64,000 bases of DNA from Orychophragmus violaceus. Lineage: Eukaryota; Streptophyta; Magnoliopsida; Brassicales; Brassicaceae. The position numbers and the translations under genes were made by a program. This document shows, one piece after another, positions 23,062 through 34,960 of this stretch. The notes under the pieces were generated by a model. It did not search any database. It saw only the letters and a program-made list of their open reading frames with translations, and was not told the DNA's origin. The number at the start of each line of letters is the position of its first letter. Position 1 is the first letter of the stretch. The stretch is from assembly GCA_030180135.1 (NCBI GenBank), contig CM058234.1, positions 992,001 to 1,056,000 of the forward strand, written 5' to 3'.

Positions 23062-24379
23062 ATCCTTTTGTGTGATGATAATGTTGTGAATTTGTTTCAC
23101 CTTCTGATTTCTATCTTCTACGAGTTCATTGGATGGCTTTTCTAAACAAAAGAGACCTTTTTGTAAAATATGAATCTTTGAGGTTGTTGTTTTTATCTTT
23201 CTCTCTGCTTTGATCTTGATGCTTGATCTTATCACCTTGTTTTATGACAGGGGGATACTCTACCTCTACCGGCAGCAAACAGGGAACGGTAAGTAATCTT
23301 TCGACGATTACTTGGTCAGGCACTCGTCATGTGAGATGTTGCTAACTTCTTTAAGTTTTGAGATAGGTGTATGGCTGAATCTACCATTGTTAGTCCACAT
23401 GATATGCTGTAGTTTTGAAGTTGTTCTTATGCTAATTTTGGACAGATGAGGCTCAGCTCACACCTCTCTTACGGCTTGGAGCTGGAGCTACTGCTGGAAT
23501 AATTGCCATGTCAGCCACTTACCCGTTAGACATGGTACGGGGTAGGCTCACTGTCCAGGTAAAGCCTCTTTATGTCCCATGAGATAATAGGTTTCTACGG
23601 CTTCTTGTCGGATCATTTGTTTGGTCTCTTGTTCAAGCGCTTGCATTATCGTATCTGTTCAGACAGACAAATCTCCTTATCAATACAGAGGAATGGTCCA
23701 TGCACTATCGACTGTACTGCGTCAAGAAGGGCCAAGAGCATTGTACAGAGGATGGCTTCCATCTGTTATTGGAGTTGTGAGTTCCATCATCTTCAGTTTG
23801 ACCGCAACATGTATAACTATATCAACTAATGCTTTTCAATCTCAGGTTCCATATGTGGGACTTAACTTTGCAGTCTACGAATCTCTAAAAGATTGGTTGA
23901 TCAAATCAAAACCTTTTGGGATTATTGACAACGATAACTCGGAGCTGACAGTGACAACAAGACTTGCATGTGGAGCCTTTGCTGGAACTATTGGCCAAAC
24001 TGTTGCTTACCCTCTTGATGTTGTTCGTAGAAGAATGCAGATGGTTGGTTGGAAAGATGCTTCATCGGTTATTACAGGTGATGGTAGTAGAGGTAAAGCT
24101 CCAATTGAGTATTCTGGAATGATTGATGCGTTTAAGAAAACGGTTCGACATGAAGGTGTTGGTGCATTGTACAAGGGTTTGGTCCCTAACTCTGTTAAGG
24201 TTTGTCTCCTCAAAATTCTCTGTTTTTCAATGAAATGATGCATCGTTAAGGTTTGGGACTAGATATGTGATTTGATTGTTGTGTCTTTGGTTCAGGTTGT
24301 GCCGTCGATAGCGATTGCGTTTGTGACGTACGAGAAGGTTAAGGACATTCTAGGAGTTGAGTTCAGGATATCAGATTGA
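22348..24379 (+). CDS. ADNT1: Mitochondrial adenine nucleotide transporter, ADNT1-like
   Basis: Eight exons (22348-22496, 22568-22616, 22701-22864, 23251-23288, 23446-23558, 23663-23776, 23846-24199, 24296-24379), all with GT-AG introns, give 354 residues beginning MASEDVKTSVSTIVNLAEEA. The protein is a mitochondrial carrier with three repeats. Their signature motifs are PLERLK, PLDMVR and PLDVVR, and each is followed by the usual G-rich helix (RGLFKGNGANCARI, RALYRGWLPSVIG, GALYKGLVPNSVK). ADNT1 exchanges AMP/ADP for ATP across the inner mitochondrial membrane in plants. The sequence is collinear end to end with what I recall of Arabidopsis ADNT1, including the C-terminus GVEFRISD. A long (GT)n run lies in intron 3. 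No frame damage is seen, so the gene looks functional. Confidence 0.9.
22974..23060 (+). repeat. (GT)n microsatellite
   Basis: About 43 GT units with one TT interruption lie inside intron 3 of the ADNT1-like gene. Such a run is expected to be length-variable. Confidence 0.97.
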
Positions 24380-24604
24380 AGAAGAAGGATAGTACGAGAG
24401 AGTTCACGTGTTGTCTTAATCTTAGATTAAGCTTTCTGATTATTTGTTTTGCACCAATAAGTACTACACTAATAATGAATGATTAAGGAGCAAATAAATA
24501 TACTCATTTGAAACTTAAGTGAGCCAATTAAAATTCCAAATAAAATCTGGTCATGCTCAATATCAGTGTTTTAAAAAATGTTCTACGGGGCTGCTTGTCC
24601 CTTA

Positions 24605-25042
24605 GGGCATCTCCAACCCATTGCTATATTTTCCGAAGAAAATGAGCTCCAACTCACTTTTATAAGTTGTTCTAAAATAGAGATTGCTAATTTTTCTTTT
24701 ATTTATAGAGAAAAAATAGTAATCCTCTATAATAAAGTCAAATTTTTGTATTTACACAATTGTCATTTAACTTTTATGTTTTATAATTATAACCTTTGCT
24801 TATATACATATATGCAATTTATTTGTTGTTTTTTAAAATGTTTTATATTTTTATAAAAGTTTTGTAAAATAAAAATAAAAAAAATAAAAAGGTTTAATTT
24901 GTAACTTTTAAAAACCAAATGTATTATTAGTAAAAAAAATATATAAAAGAGAATATTTTTTTAGAAGAAAATATAGAGGAATACATTGGAACAAAACCCA
25001 CTTCTACCTCTATAATAGAAGAGAAATGCATTGGAGATGGTG
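24605..25042. mobile_element. Harbinger-like MITE
   Basis: A 438-base AT-rich block without a reading frame is flanked by TTA (24602-24604 and 25043-25045). Its ends are imperfect inverted repeats (GGGCATCTCCAACCC and, at the other end, GCATTGGAGATGGTG). TTA duplications are typical of PIF/Harbinger elements. It lies downstream of the ADNT1-like gene. The stretch 25046-25750 is otherwise AT-rich and empty up to the gamma-tubulin promoter. Confidence 0.55.
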
Positions 25043-25751
25043 TTAGAAGCTACATTCTCATGAACCATGGTGATTAATTTTTAATCCACCAAAAAAAAAT
25101 TATAATATTATAATAATAAATTTAAATAATATTTATTACTTATAATTTATATATTATATTATAAAATCTTTTGATAATAAATTAATATAAATTTTATGAT
25201 TTATATATTATGATATTTTGTATATTTTATTGTGTATTGTTAATATTTTTTTATTTTATAAATGTTTATATCGTTTAGTATTGATTGAGCGTTCTAGATA
25301 CTAAGTGTTGGATCATTGCCCGTTTACAATAAAACATAACCATTAAATATGCTCAACATTGATACTGAGCAGTGTTTAAACGGGCGATGATTCCATGAGC
25401 TAGCTAGAATACTCGAACCACCACCGTAACTGCATTTTTTGGTAAAGAACATAATGGGCCGAGAAATTATACAAACGACCCGATAGCAGGCCCAGCGTGA
25501 CTTGCGAACAAACACTCAGCGCAGGTTAGCCAGCTGAGACTGTAGTGTGTCAGTTAACACACCTATGCGGCTATGCCGAAAGATCTCTCTATCCACACCG
25601 AGCAGCCAGACTCAGTTTTGGGTAAGTAATTTTATCATCACGCACAAATTTGTTTTTTAATTAAATTATCTCTGTAATTTATCTTTTCATCTTTTAAAAA
25701 GGTATCCGCGCCAGAGCTAATTTTAATCATTTCATCTTCTCCAGTCTCTCC

Positions 25752-25760
25752 AAACCCTAG
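25752..25760 (+). promoter_or_regulatory. Telo-box upstream of gamma-tubulin
   Basis: AAACCCTAG lies 50 bases before the start codon. Telo-boxes are common near the 5' ends of plant growth and translation genes. Whether it acts here is inference. Confidence 0.5.
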
Positions 25761-25809
25761 TTTTCTTTTGTTCTTCTGAAGCATAGAGAGATAGATAGAC
25801 AAGAAGAAG

Positions 25810-28752
25810 ATGCCGAGGGAGATTATTACACTGCAAGTGGGACAATGTGGGAACCAGATCGGGATGGAGTTTTGGAAACAGCTTTGCCTCGAGCACGGGA
25901 TCAGTAAAGATGGTATTCTCGAGGACTTCGCTACTCAGGTCCTTCTTCTTCTTCTTCCTCCTCTCGCTTTGATTCCATTTTTTGAATAGAGGCTTCGAAA
26001 TCGTTTCTCGATTTCTGTTTTGAGATTATCTAATTGGTAATTGAATACAATGGGAGGTGAAATTTGGTTTTGTTGGTCATAGAATTGTTTCTGATTTTTG
26101 GTGTGAATGACAAAGAATGGCTTTGCGTTTCTGCTGTGGATTTGATAATGTATAGTTTTGAAAAAATCTCTGTAGGGAGGTGATCGAAAAGATGTGTTTT
26201 TCTACCAAGCGGATGATCAGCACTATATACCACGAGCTCTATTGATTGATTTGGAGCCCAGAGTTATCAATGGTATTCAGAATGGAGAATACCGGAATCT
26301 TTATAATCATGAGAATATCTTCGTTTCGGACCACGGTGGTGGTGCTGGGAATAACTGGGCTAGTGGATATCATCAGGTTTCTTTACTACACTTTACTCTC
26401 AGAATCTGCAACTCGCTTCTTCTTTTGGTTGAAATAGGCTTCTTCGTGTCTCTATTATGTTTCACTACATGTTTTTTCACAAGACTCAATATGGTTACAT
26501 GATATATCTCATATTTTCTTCACTTGCTAAATTTGGCCAGGGGAAAGGTGTTGAAGAGGAAATCATGGACATGATAGATCGAGAAGCTGATGGAAGTGAC
26601 AGCCTTGAGGGATTTGTTCTTTGCCACTCCATTGCTGGAGGAACTGGCTCAGGTTTTCATTTTCTTTGGCAACCTTTAATCTTTTTTTTTTAGATTGAAA
26701 AGCTGTCATTCTTCACTGGTAGATTGCAAACTCATAACTAATGTTATGGGACTTGACATGTAGGCATTCTGAGTTAAGGTTCTCAGGTTTATTCACTGCT
26801 TCTTCTAGTGTGAAAAGCTTTTTTTGTGTTTGCCTGAAGTTATGACTTATTAAGGATTTATCGCAACCCCTACATTATTTAATCTTAAGGACCTTCCTCC
26901 ATGGTTGTGTTTAGTCGGAATACATTTGCTAAATGAGTGTTGTTGTGGGAGTGTAGTCTGCAATACATTTGCTAAATGATAAGTGGTGCTGTGGGACTAT
27001 AATCATTGGGCATTTCCTGAGTTAACGTTCTCATGTTTTATTCACTGCTTCTTGTACTGTGAATGACTTTTCTTTTTGTTCGCATCAAGGTATGGGCTCG
27101 TATCTATTGGAGACTTTGAATGATCGCTATAGCAAGAAGTTGGTTCAGACATACAGTGTATTCCCCAATCAGATGGAAACAAGTGACGTAGTTGTCCAGC
27201 CGTACAACTCACTGTTGACACTGAAGCGACTTACCTTAAATGCTGATTGTGTTGTTGTCCTTGACAACACTGCCTTGACTAGAATTGCGGTTGAGCGCCT
27301 GCATTTGACGAATCCTACCTTTGCTCAAACTAATTCGCTAGTGTCAACTGTGATGTCTGCCAGCACAACAACGTTGCGTTATCCAGGATACATGAATAAT
27401 GACTTGGTTGGCTTGCTAGCATCTTTGATCCCAACACCAAGGTGTCACTTCCTCATGACAGGATATACTCCATTGACTGTTGAGCGCCAGGTATATCTCA
27501 CTTGTTTAATAATTGAGACCATCAATCACGAATCCTTTTATGTTGGAGGCTACCAATGTATCTTGAACATTGACTCTCTATGTGATGTCTTGCATTTTTT
27601 CTTAAAGCCACATAAGTATGTATTGTTCCATATTATTGGATATTGGTTTCATGCTCTCCATTTTTTTGGCAGGCAAATGTTATTCGTAAAACTACGGTGC
27701 TGGATGTAATGAGAAGGCTTCTACAGGTGAGATGTTTGCTTTTTCCATCCTTTTCTCGGATGTTCTTCTAACATGATTGTATTCGCAGACAAAAAATGTC
27801 ATGGTGTCGTCTTATGCTAGAAACAAAGAAGCTAGTCAGGCAAAGTACATATCAATATTGAATATAATTCAAGGAGAAGTGGATCCCACTCAGGTACAAT
27901 ATCTGTGGCATCTAGTTGTCAACATATTGAGGATGAACCGGTTAATTCTGTCTTGTTGATGTGATCTGCTGTGTTTGTTTCACTAGGTGCATGAGAGTTT
28001 GCAGAGGATACGAGAAAGGAAGCTTGTTAACTTCATTGAGTGGGGACCTGCAAGCATACAGGTTCTAACCAAACTGGGACTGCAAACAGCTATTGCATTT
28101 GACTTGAATCACAATTTTTTCCCCATATCTTATGTTCTTCAGGTTGCACTTTCAAAGAAGTCCCCATATGTTCAAACAGCACATAGGGTAATCTTACATT
28201 GCTATATATCTTAGGCTGCCAGTATGAAGATAAGATGAAGACAGACTCTAACTTAACTGGTGTATCTGATATTTCAGGTCAGTGGTCTTATGTTAGCAAG
28301 CCACACCAGTATCAGGCACCTTTTCAGTAAATGTTTGAGCCAGTATGATAAATTGAGGAAGAAGCAAGCCTTTCTTGACAATTACCGAAAGTTTCCCATG
28401 TTTGCTGTAAGTTGACTGCTTAGATCGCGTCTTTGTTTTGGTTTTATGTTTAGTGCACCATAGTCATGAGATTATATATATGTGGATATGGACAGGACAA
28501 TGATCTTTCAGAGTTTGATGAAGCAAGGGACATCATTGAGAGTTTGGTAGATGAATATAAGGCCTGTGAATCTCCAGATTACATCAAATGGGGAATGGAG
28601 GTATGTAAATAGTCTTAAGACTGGTAAGCTATTCCCATCTATAGACACAGTTATTGATTGTATACTGTGTCTCTTTCTCTCAGGATCCTGAACAGCTTTT
28701 AACTGGTGAAGGCAATGCTTCAGGAGTTGTGGATCCTAAGTTGGCGTTCTGA
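25810..28752 (+). CDS. TUBG1: Gamma-tubulin
   Basis: Eleven exons (25810-25938, 26176-26376, 26541-26652, 27090-27490, 27673-27726, 27789-27893, 27987-28061, 28143-28187, 28278-28406, 28496-28600, 28684-28752) sum to 1425 bases, giving 474 residues, the normal plant gamma-tubulin length. The protein begins MPREIITLQVGQCGNQIGME and carries the GTP-binding signature GGTGSGMGSYLLE across the exon 3/4 junction. It ends GNASGVVDPKLAF. Gamma-tubulin forms the ring complex with GCP2/GCP3 and nucleates microtubules at the nuclear surface, cortex and spindle. The neighbours AGP20, CRF6 and RRP41 favour the TUBG1 rather than the TUBG2 copy. The start is fixed by the conserved N-terminus. Confidence 0.97.
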
Positions 28753-29790
28753 ATAAATAAAAAGATGAAAATCCAGAGTAAAAGTCATGATGTTTTCATT
28801 TTTTAACTGACGTTTTTTTCAGGTCATCATAGATTTTACTTTATAATGGGTTTTTGGTAGGGTAAGTAGTAACGATAAAAGTGTGTTGGCACGTAAGACT
28901 TGACTGGTGTTAAAAATGTATTATGATGTGGATGACAGATGAGTTTCAGTTTATGAGATGAAAGTGTTCTCTATATTAATGGTGTAAAGCCTATAGGCGG
29001 TGATGATCGGGATGTTATGAATGGTATTAGAGCCGAATTTGAAAATACATGTGGAGTCATCTGAAATTATACCGTTAAGAATAACGATTCTAGAACGATA
29101 TGCTGTTTGAGTTTGTAACATTAGTTGATTTAACTAAATTTTTGTATATGATGATGCCTTTTCATTACAACAACAATAAAAGAAAAAAGACACGGCTGAG
29201 TTTACAGTCTGTAAAGGCTCCACCAGAAACCCCAATTATTTTGATAAAGTTGATAGAGGAAAAAAGTAAGAATCTTATCACATGCTCATGGCCCTCTTCA
29301 CTGCTTACGTACCGAAACTATTCCCTACCGAATATAATTCTTATGGTCATTAATTATAAACACATTTTCTTTATTTAGTTGCCGAGGTAGTTGTATATGT
29401 TAAACTAGGACAACAATTCAAACAGTGTCAAAAGATTTGGAAATAATACGCGTCCAATATTTAGACGCATCTACTGAACGCGTAATTGTACAAATTAGAA
29501 ATCTTTATTAAATAAGTGAATGTGTCAAATTCATAGAACTATAATTACTATTATTTAGACTCTTTGGATTTGTCCAATATTATATTCTAGATTTGTCAAA
29601 GAATACATAGAATTTATTTATTCTGTGAAAATAATTTCCACTAACCCCATATTTATCTAGGAAAAATTTCCATTTCGAAAGTTGACGGATAAGAGTTCAA
29701 AGAAGAAGCATCAAGGAAGGACAGCTGTCCATAGGTTTCCTTGACAGAATACTTGAAGGATTACCGGCTACGACCGGTAACCGTCAACCA
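28753..29790. other. Intergenic region between gamma-tubulin and AGP20
   Basis: The first 100-200 bases after the stop are probably the gamma-tubulin 3' UTR (AATAAATAAA at 28752-28761). No further gene, RNA or clear repeat is visible. Confidence 0.5.
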
Positions 29791-29799
29791 GTATTATCC

Positions 29800-29806
29800 T
29801 ATAAAA
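29800..29806 (+). promoter_or_regulatory. TATA box of the AGP20-like gene
   Basis: TATAAAA lies 194 bases upstream of the ATG at 29994. It is followed by a CT-rich tract (29880-29905), typical of the pyrimidine patches in plant 5' UTRs. Confidence 0.6.
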
Positions 29807-29993
29807 CCGCGCTATCCCATTGTGCCAGTCTCTCTCTTGTTCATAAGGTTTCTCTTCTCGTCTCGAATCTCGATCGTTCTCTCACTCTCTCTCTCTCGCC
29901 TGAGTTTCTCACGCAGCTCCATCTCGATCATCTTCATCTCTCTCTCGCATTCTTTATTTCACTTTCTCTTTGTCTTCCGGAAAATATCCAGAG

Positions 29994-30434
29994 ATGACGT
30001 TGAGGAATTCCATTGCCGTTCTAACCTTGGTCATATTCGCCGTCATTTCTCCTTTCTCCGGCGCCCAATCCCTAGCTCCTGCTCCTTCTCCCTCAAGCGA
30101 CGGTAAGTTTTCTGAGTCACATTCTCTCTTTTCACTCCCCAGATCTGAATGTCGAAACTGAGATTCTTCGATTCATCTTAAAAATTCAGTTACGATTTCT
30201 TCGATTTGTCTTTTCACATTGCCTTGAGAATCGATTGATTATCGACGATCATACCCTAGATCATCGTTAATTAGTGTACAAATTGGGGGAAATTTGAAAT
30301 TGAATATATATATGTTTGTGTTGAATTGATTAACAGGAACGTCGATTGATCAAGGGATAGCATATTTGCTAATGGTGGTGGCTCTTGTGCTGACGTATAT
30401 CATCCATCCCCTGGATGCTTCTTCATTGTTCTGA
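29994..30434 (+). CDS. AGP20: Arabinogalactan peptide, AGP20-like
   Basis: Two exons (29994-30102 and 30337-30434) encode 68 residues. A signal peptide (about residues 1-24, ending FSGA) precedes a very short mature core QSLAPAPSPSS. Its alternating Ala-Pro/Ser-Pro motifs are the targets for proline hydroxylation and arabinogalactan addition. A hydrophobic C-terminal segment (IAYLLMVVALVLTYIIHP) is the likely signal for a GPI anchor, so the peptide should sit at the outer face of the plasma membrane. Length and order match the AG-peptide class. The nearest relative I recall is AGP20. The other frame starting at 29970 was rejected because the ATG at 29994 begins the conserved signal peptide (MTLRNSIAV). 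Confidence 0.92.
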
Positions 30435-30861
30435 TCTTTGTAAATTGGAGCGTATGAGTTTTAGTTTCAGTTTTACCATTTTCTTATATTATTGTCGCTA
30501 TTATATGTAGAATTGTCCTAAATAATATCTTTATTATTTGTCAATTTTTATGTATTCCTTTAGTTATGTTTATTTGTTTTTCTTCTTGTTATTTCCTCAA
30601 GTTTGGAGTTTTACAAATGATAACTAAACGTAATAAAAAAAAAAATTACAGAAGCATTGTCAGAATATATATTTAAATATCAAAATAATGATAAGTAAAG
30701 TATTTAATTATATCAAAATGCTCTTATTTAATACTATATCATTAACTAGATAAATGATTTAGATTCCAGTAAAGTGAGTTTTGAGGATGAAAGGTTAAGT
30801 AAGAATTGTTGTAAAAAAAAAAAAAAGGGTTAAGTAAAAATTCAATATAAAAATGACATTA

Positions 30862-31128
30862 GAGCATGTTTAGTGGTGAACCCCTCATGGGGTTCTTAAA
30901 AAAAAAATTTTTTTTTTTTTTTTTTGGGAAAAGTGTAAAAAAAAAAAAAAAAAATCGAAAAAAAAAATCGACGAATGACAGGCTGCCACGTGTCATGAAC
31001 AGTGTAAGAACCGGTTCTTAAATAAGGATTTTTAAGGGCCGGGTTCTTAACTATTCACGTGGGACCCACGTGAATAGTTAAGAACCCCACCCTTAAGAAC
31101 CCCTTAAGAGCCTTTGCTAAACATGCTC
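30862..31128. mobile_element. Harbinger-like MITE with inner palindrome
   Basis: This 267-base element is flanked by TTA (30859-30861 and 31129-31131) and has 12-base perfect terminal inverted repeats (GAGCATGTTTAG / CTAAACATGCTC). It has no coding capacity. It contains long A and T runs (30897-30955) and a perfect palindrome at 31041-31087. TSD length and sequence fit the PIF/Harbinger superfamily. Confidence 0.85.
31041..31087. repeat. Perfect 47-bp palindrome
   Basis: The arms 31041-31063 and 31065-31087 are exact reverse complements of 23 bases around a single central A. Each arm contains TTCACGTGGG, so two CACGTG G-box cores are present. A transcript would fold into a very stable hairpin. 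Confidence 0.95.
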
Positions 31129-33130
31129 TTAGTGTAAAATTTAAAGTATATAATAACTTTTTCGAAAAGTTTCATATACTCTTTAAAATATCGATACGTT
31201 ACCCAAAAAAACCAAAAGTGAACTCGCCAAACATACGCATAGTCAATAAAGTGCACGCACCACTCAAATTTAACAGCTGTTTCCATTAACGTTAAACGCA
31301 TGCTAATAAGTTTTTTTATAGACAAACAAAAACACGTAATGTTGTCAGCTTATCTATTAATTAAACAGCATTGCATGAATAATCTGAAAAATGTTTCGTT
31401 CCTCCGTGAGCCTTATTTTGGCCCAAAACACTTATGTTTCTTAGCTGGCCCAATAGAAGTTGATAAGTTTCACAACAGTGTCGTTTTATTATTGGCTTCC
31501 ATTAGTAAAATGCAGAATGATAAAGTTATCTTTTTAAATACGATTCCATTAAATCTTGAAGAACAATATATTGGACCGGCGATGCTTCTTCGGCGATCTC
31601 CTACAGCTGCATGGTGGTGCTTTTGGTCGGACAACGCGATTCACATTTTTTTTTTTTTTTTGTATTAGGTTATGTAAGCTCATTTTAACCCACTATTATC
31701 TTTGTGTTTTTCAGATCTATTTGTATTTATTTGGTCTTTTAGGCCCATGAAATATAATATGGTTAACAACAAATACGATTTCATAAATATTTTAACAGTT
31801 ATTCATTTAGAAAATAGGATCTCTACTTCAACAAGAATAAAGACCGACCTGGCCATATTGTTTTATACTTATTAGTCTTTTATCATTGACCCAATTTCAA
31901 AAATGCAGTCGTTTACCATTGACACATTCTTTGTTGCATTTTTTTGGGCAAATCAAAAGTTTGTTTTAATAATCATTTTGACCTAAAAACAGAAAAACAA
32001 GCGTGGAATAAACGGCAACAACTTTGTAAAGGCGTATTGGAGGGGTTGGAAAGATCTTATTGGCCCCCATGGTGGATTAGATCTGTGGCCACTGACCAAC
32101 TTGATGCACCTCTCATTTTCTTGTGGCCCAATGTTTGACCAGCTCGTGTTCACTATATGGGCTTTAGACCCACTTTTATTTTTATTTTCTTTATTTTACT
32201 CAAAATATTAGGACTACCAAACCAATCCGAGTTAAACATGTTCGAAGGAACTCATTTTCTCCGTTCTCACTTTACTTTACACTCCAATTACAATGTTCAT
32301 TTTCGGTCGTCGGTAACGGCTCTCACTGCGCTGGTGACTGGGTTACTTTTGGTTCCTTTTGTTTTCTTTTCTTTGTTGCAGTTCAACCGCTTAATAAAAC
32401 TTCAGGTGATTGCCAGACTCGGATCTCCCGATTATTTATCAGGTTTTGTTTTCTCGGCTCTTTGCTGGATTTTTACCTAATTTAAGGATCGATTTGTACT
32501 TTCTTTTGTTTTATTCGATTCTTACTTTGGTCTCTCCGATTCCATTAGGAATTGTCTGATCTTCATCCACAATGCTCTTTTTGTCAAGTAACCGGAGATG
32601 GTGGTCTCCCTCTACAATTTTCTTTGTCGAGCGTTTTTGGCCGGTTGGTTTGATGTCTGTTCGAACTGAACGGGTCCGACGGTTTTTATTTGATGCTGCA
32701 ATGGCTCTGTTTGTGAGTTTGCAGAGATGAAGTGTGCGATAGCGGCGATTATCGTGAAGTCGGAAGCGATGTTCCTCTAATGTAGTCTTCCTTGCTTCCT
32801 TTGGTGGATTTAAATCGGCAGGATTACGGAGATGAAGCGGCCAACGAGAAACATCAATGAACGGATTCCTCGCCGTCGGTATGTATGTCAGTCTCTTGGA
32901 TTTGACGGCACTTGTCGTTTTGGGAACCTCAATGAGTTGACTCGTCATCATCCGATAAAATTTTGTCAATTTTTGCTGTTATTGGGCATGTTTAGCTCAT
33001 TTCGTTAACTTAAATTTCATCATATATTTCAGTCCAATGGGCTTTTATATAAAATCACAAGATTGCCGACCGAAAAAAAAAGAACCTGCTCGAAGATTAC
33101 TAAGACCACTTACAATTTACAATGAGGGTG
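31129..33130. other. Region without a recognisable gene
   Basis: Open frames are short or lack any known domain. The segment 32270-32980 has higher GC and a pseudo-coding look but no intron signals, conserved motif or tail that I can defend. It may be an old retroposed fragment. Nothing else is supported. Confidence 0.35.
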
Positions 33131-34000
33131 TTTTCTGTTTTCTGTTTTGTACTATGGTCCATCCATGTGGGTTTTATGGGCCATCTTGATCAGAATTTTC
33201 GTTTCAATACTGGTAGTTAGTATAAACTAGTTTCATTATGAAAAAATTGATCACTTATACTACTATTATGTTTGATTTAAAACTATATTATAAACTCTAT
33301 AATTTAATCTTTGACAAATTAATAGAATTTTGAGTTTTAAATTAAGTTTTTAATTATTTTGATAAATTAATATTTTGCTTAGATAATTAAAATATCACTA
33401 TTCTAACATTATAAATTGATAAAAGTTTGATTGTACTTTATAAAAATGATAAGAGTTTTGGACAATCGTTTTTTCTCTCTCGGTTGCTCTTGTTTTCTTT
33501 GCCGCTCATCTCTCCTCAATTTATTAACATCTTTTATGGTGTTGTGGGAAACCAGTTTTTCTTTCTTTTATTACCGCCTGGCATTTCTTTATGTGGGCTG
33601 AGGAAATCTTCATGCAAATTGGTGGCGTACTCCAAGCTCTCTGTTTGTAGCTGCGGTAGCTTATTCTCTTTGGCAATGGAAGTCTTATGCTCCTCCCCCC
33701 ACACCTATTGAGGATAAGATTTGGTAGATTTCACAAAAGTTGAAATCGGAGTTTGTGGTTGCACTCACCATTTAGTTGGGGTTATGTGTTGTCGATGGAG
33801 CCAGTGACTGGCTAGAAGCAGCGAAGAGATGTGGCAGGGATGGTTTGGGATGTAGGAATTGTCGTGTGGCGTGAGTAAACTTTTCGTTTAGAACTGCGGC
33901 GGATCTTGAAATCTTCATTTCAGCGGGATATGAACCATTTATGCAACCCTTTCCAGGTCCTACAAATTCTCAAGGTCGTTCTTTCGCTCTGGTTTTCTTA
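33131..34000 (+). repeat. Left arm of a large inverted duplication
   Basis: This arm matches the reverse complement of 36698-37598 over most of its length with mostly single-base differences. Examples are the shared tracts TACTATGGTCCATCCATGTG and GTAGCTGCGGTAGCTTATTC. The match breaks near 33450-33500, where the right arm carries extra sequence. Open frames in both arms share a segment (LCGLRKSSCKL, KLSVCSCGSLFSLAMEVLC) with no family I know. The arms may be two copies of one retroposon or a duplicated locus. Confidence 0.85.
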
Positions 34001-34047
34001 GTCATGCATATTGAATCGTGCTGTCATTCAGTTTGAATGGTTTTATT

Positions 34048-34960
34048 CAGTGTTCAAAAAATCGCTAGGCGGTACTTAGGCATTGGGACGGGCATAGTGC
34101 CTATAGCGCCTAGACGGGGCCTAGTCGGGGTCGAGGCTTTAATGAATTTTTAATGATTATATATATATATGTTAAAACATTTGTAATAATTTCATAAAAC
34201 ATAACTTTAAAAAAAAATGTCAAATAATGAATAAGATAATTCTAAAATCAAAATAATCCAATTCAAAATCTAATTCCAAATCAAAGTTAAAAGTAAAAGG
34301 TAAACCATATTCTAAAAATTCAACAATCTTAAAAAGCAATAATTTCTTCTTCCCCAAGCTAATCCATGTTCACCACGTGCTCATTATCATCTTCAAATTC
34401 AATATCCCTAATAATGTCATGCTCTTCATCAGACTCAAGATCCACAACATATATGTCTTCATCATCAACAATGATCATGAACTGAGCAAATCGTGAATGA
34501 TGAATCATGAACAATCAAACCTAAAGAAAAAAACAAAACATCAACGACAAAAAAATGCATAGGCAAAGAGGAAGCAGAACCTATTGAATGGAAGAAGAAC
34601 AAAGACGCAAAGAGAAAGAGGTAGAAGAGACGCAGAGGCAGAGAGGAAGAAGAATAGTTGCGCAGAAAAAAAACTCTAACGAAATCGAACGATTTATTTT
34701 CCTTTTTTAAATTTTGTTTTTCTATTATTAAAACGACAACATTTTAATAACATCGAGTTGGCAATTTGAACTGAGTTGACCGATTTTAACCGATTTGAAC
34801 CGAGTTGGCCGATTTGTATCGAGTTGGCCGATTTGAACCGAATTGACTGATTTTAACCGATTTGTACCGACTGAACTGGACCGGCGATTTTAATTACCGA
34901 TTATAGATTAAACGTCTCGGATTAGTTTTAGTAGCGCCTAGGCCGATTTTTAAAACACTG
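34048..34960. mobile_element. hAT-like DNA element, degenerate
   Basis: The ends are inverted repeats starting CAGTGTT (CAGTGTTCAAAAAATCGCTA at 34048 and its near complement ending at 34960). The flanking octamers GTTTTATT (34040-34047) and ATTTTATT (34961-34968) match at 7 of 8 bases, as expected for hAT. On the minus strand at 34350-34480 an acidic stretch (VVDLESDEEHDIIRDIEFED) may be the C-terminal tail of a transposase. A run of about 20-bp repeats (CCGATTTGAACCGAGTTGG-like, 34755-34880) lies near the right end. Confidence 0.65.

Noticed and set aside
22957..23235. Frames made of Cys/Val or His/Thr repeats
   Set aside because: They are translations of the GT microsatellite.
29741..30106. 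121-codon frame overlapping the start of AGP20
   Set aside because: It reads through the promoter and CT-rich leader; the AGP frame with signal peptide and intron is far better supported.
32511..32969. Minus-strand 152-codon frame
   Set aside because: It has no recognisable motif, no splice context and no homologue I can name; GC-rich sequence alone can give such a frame.
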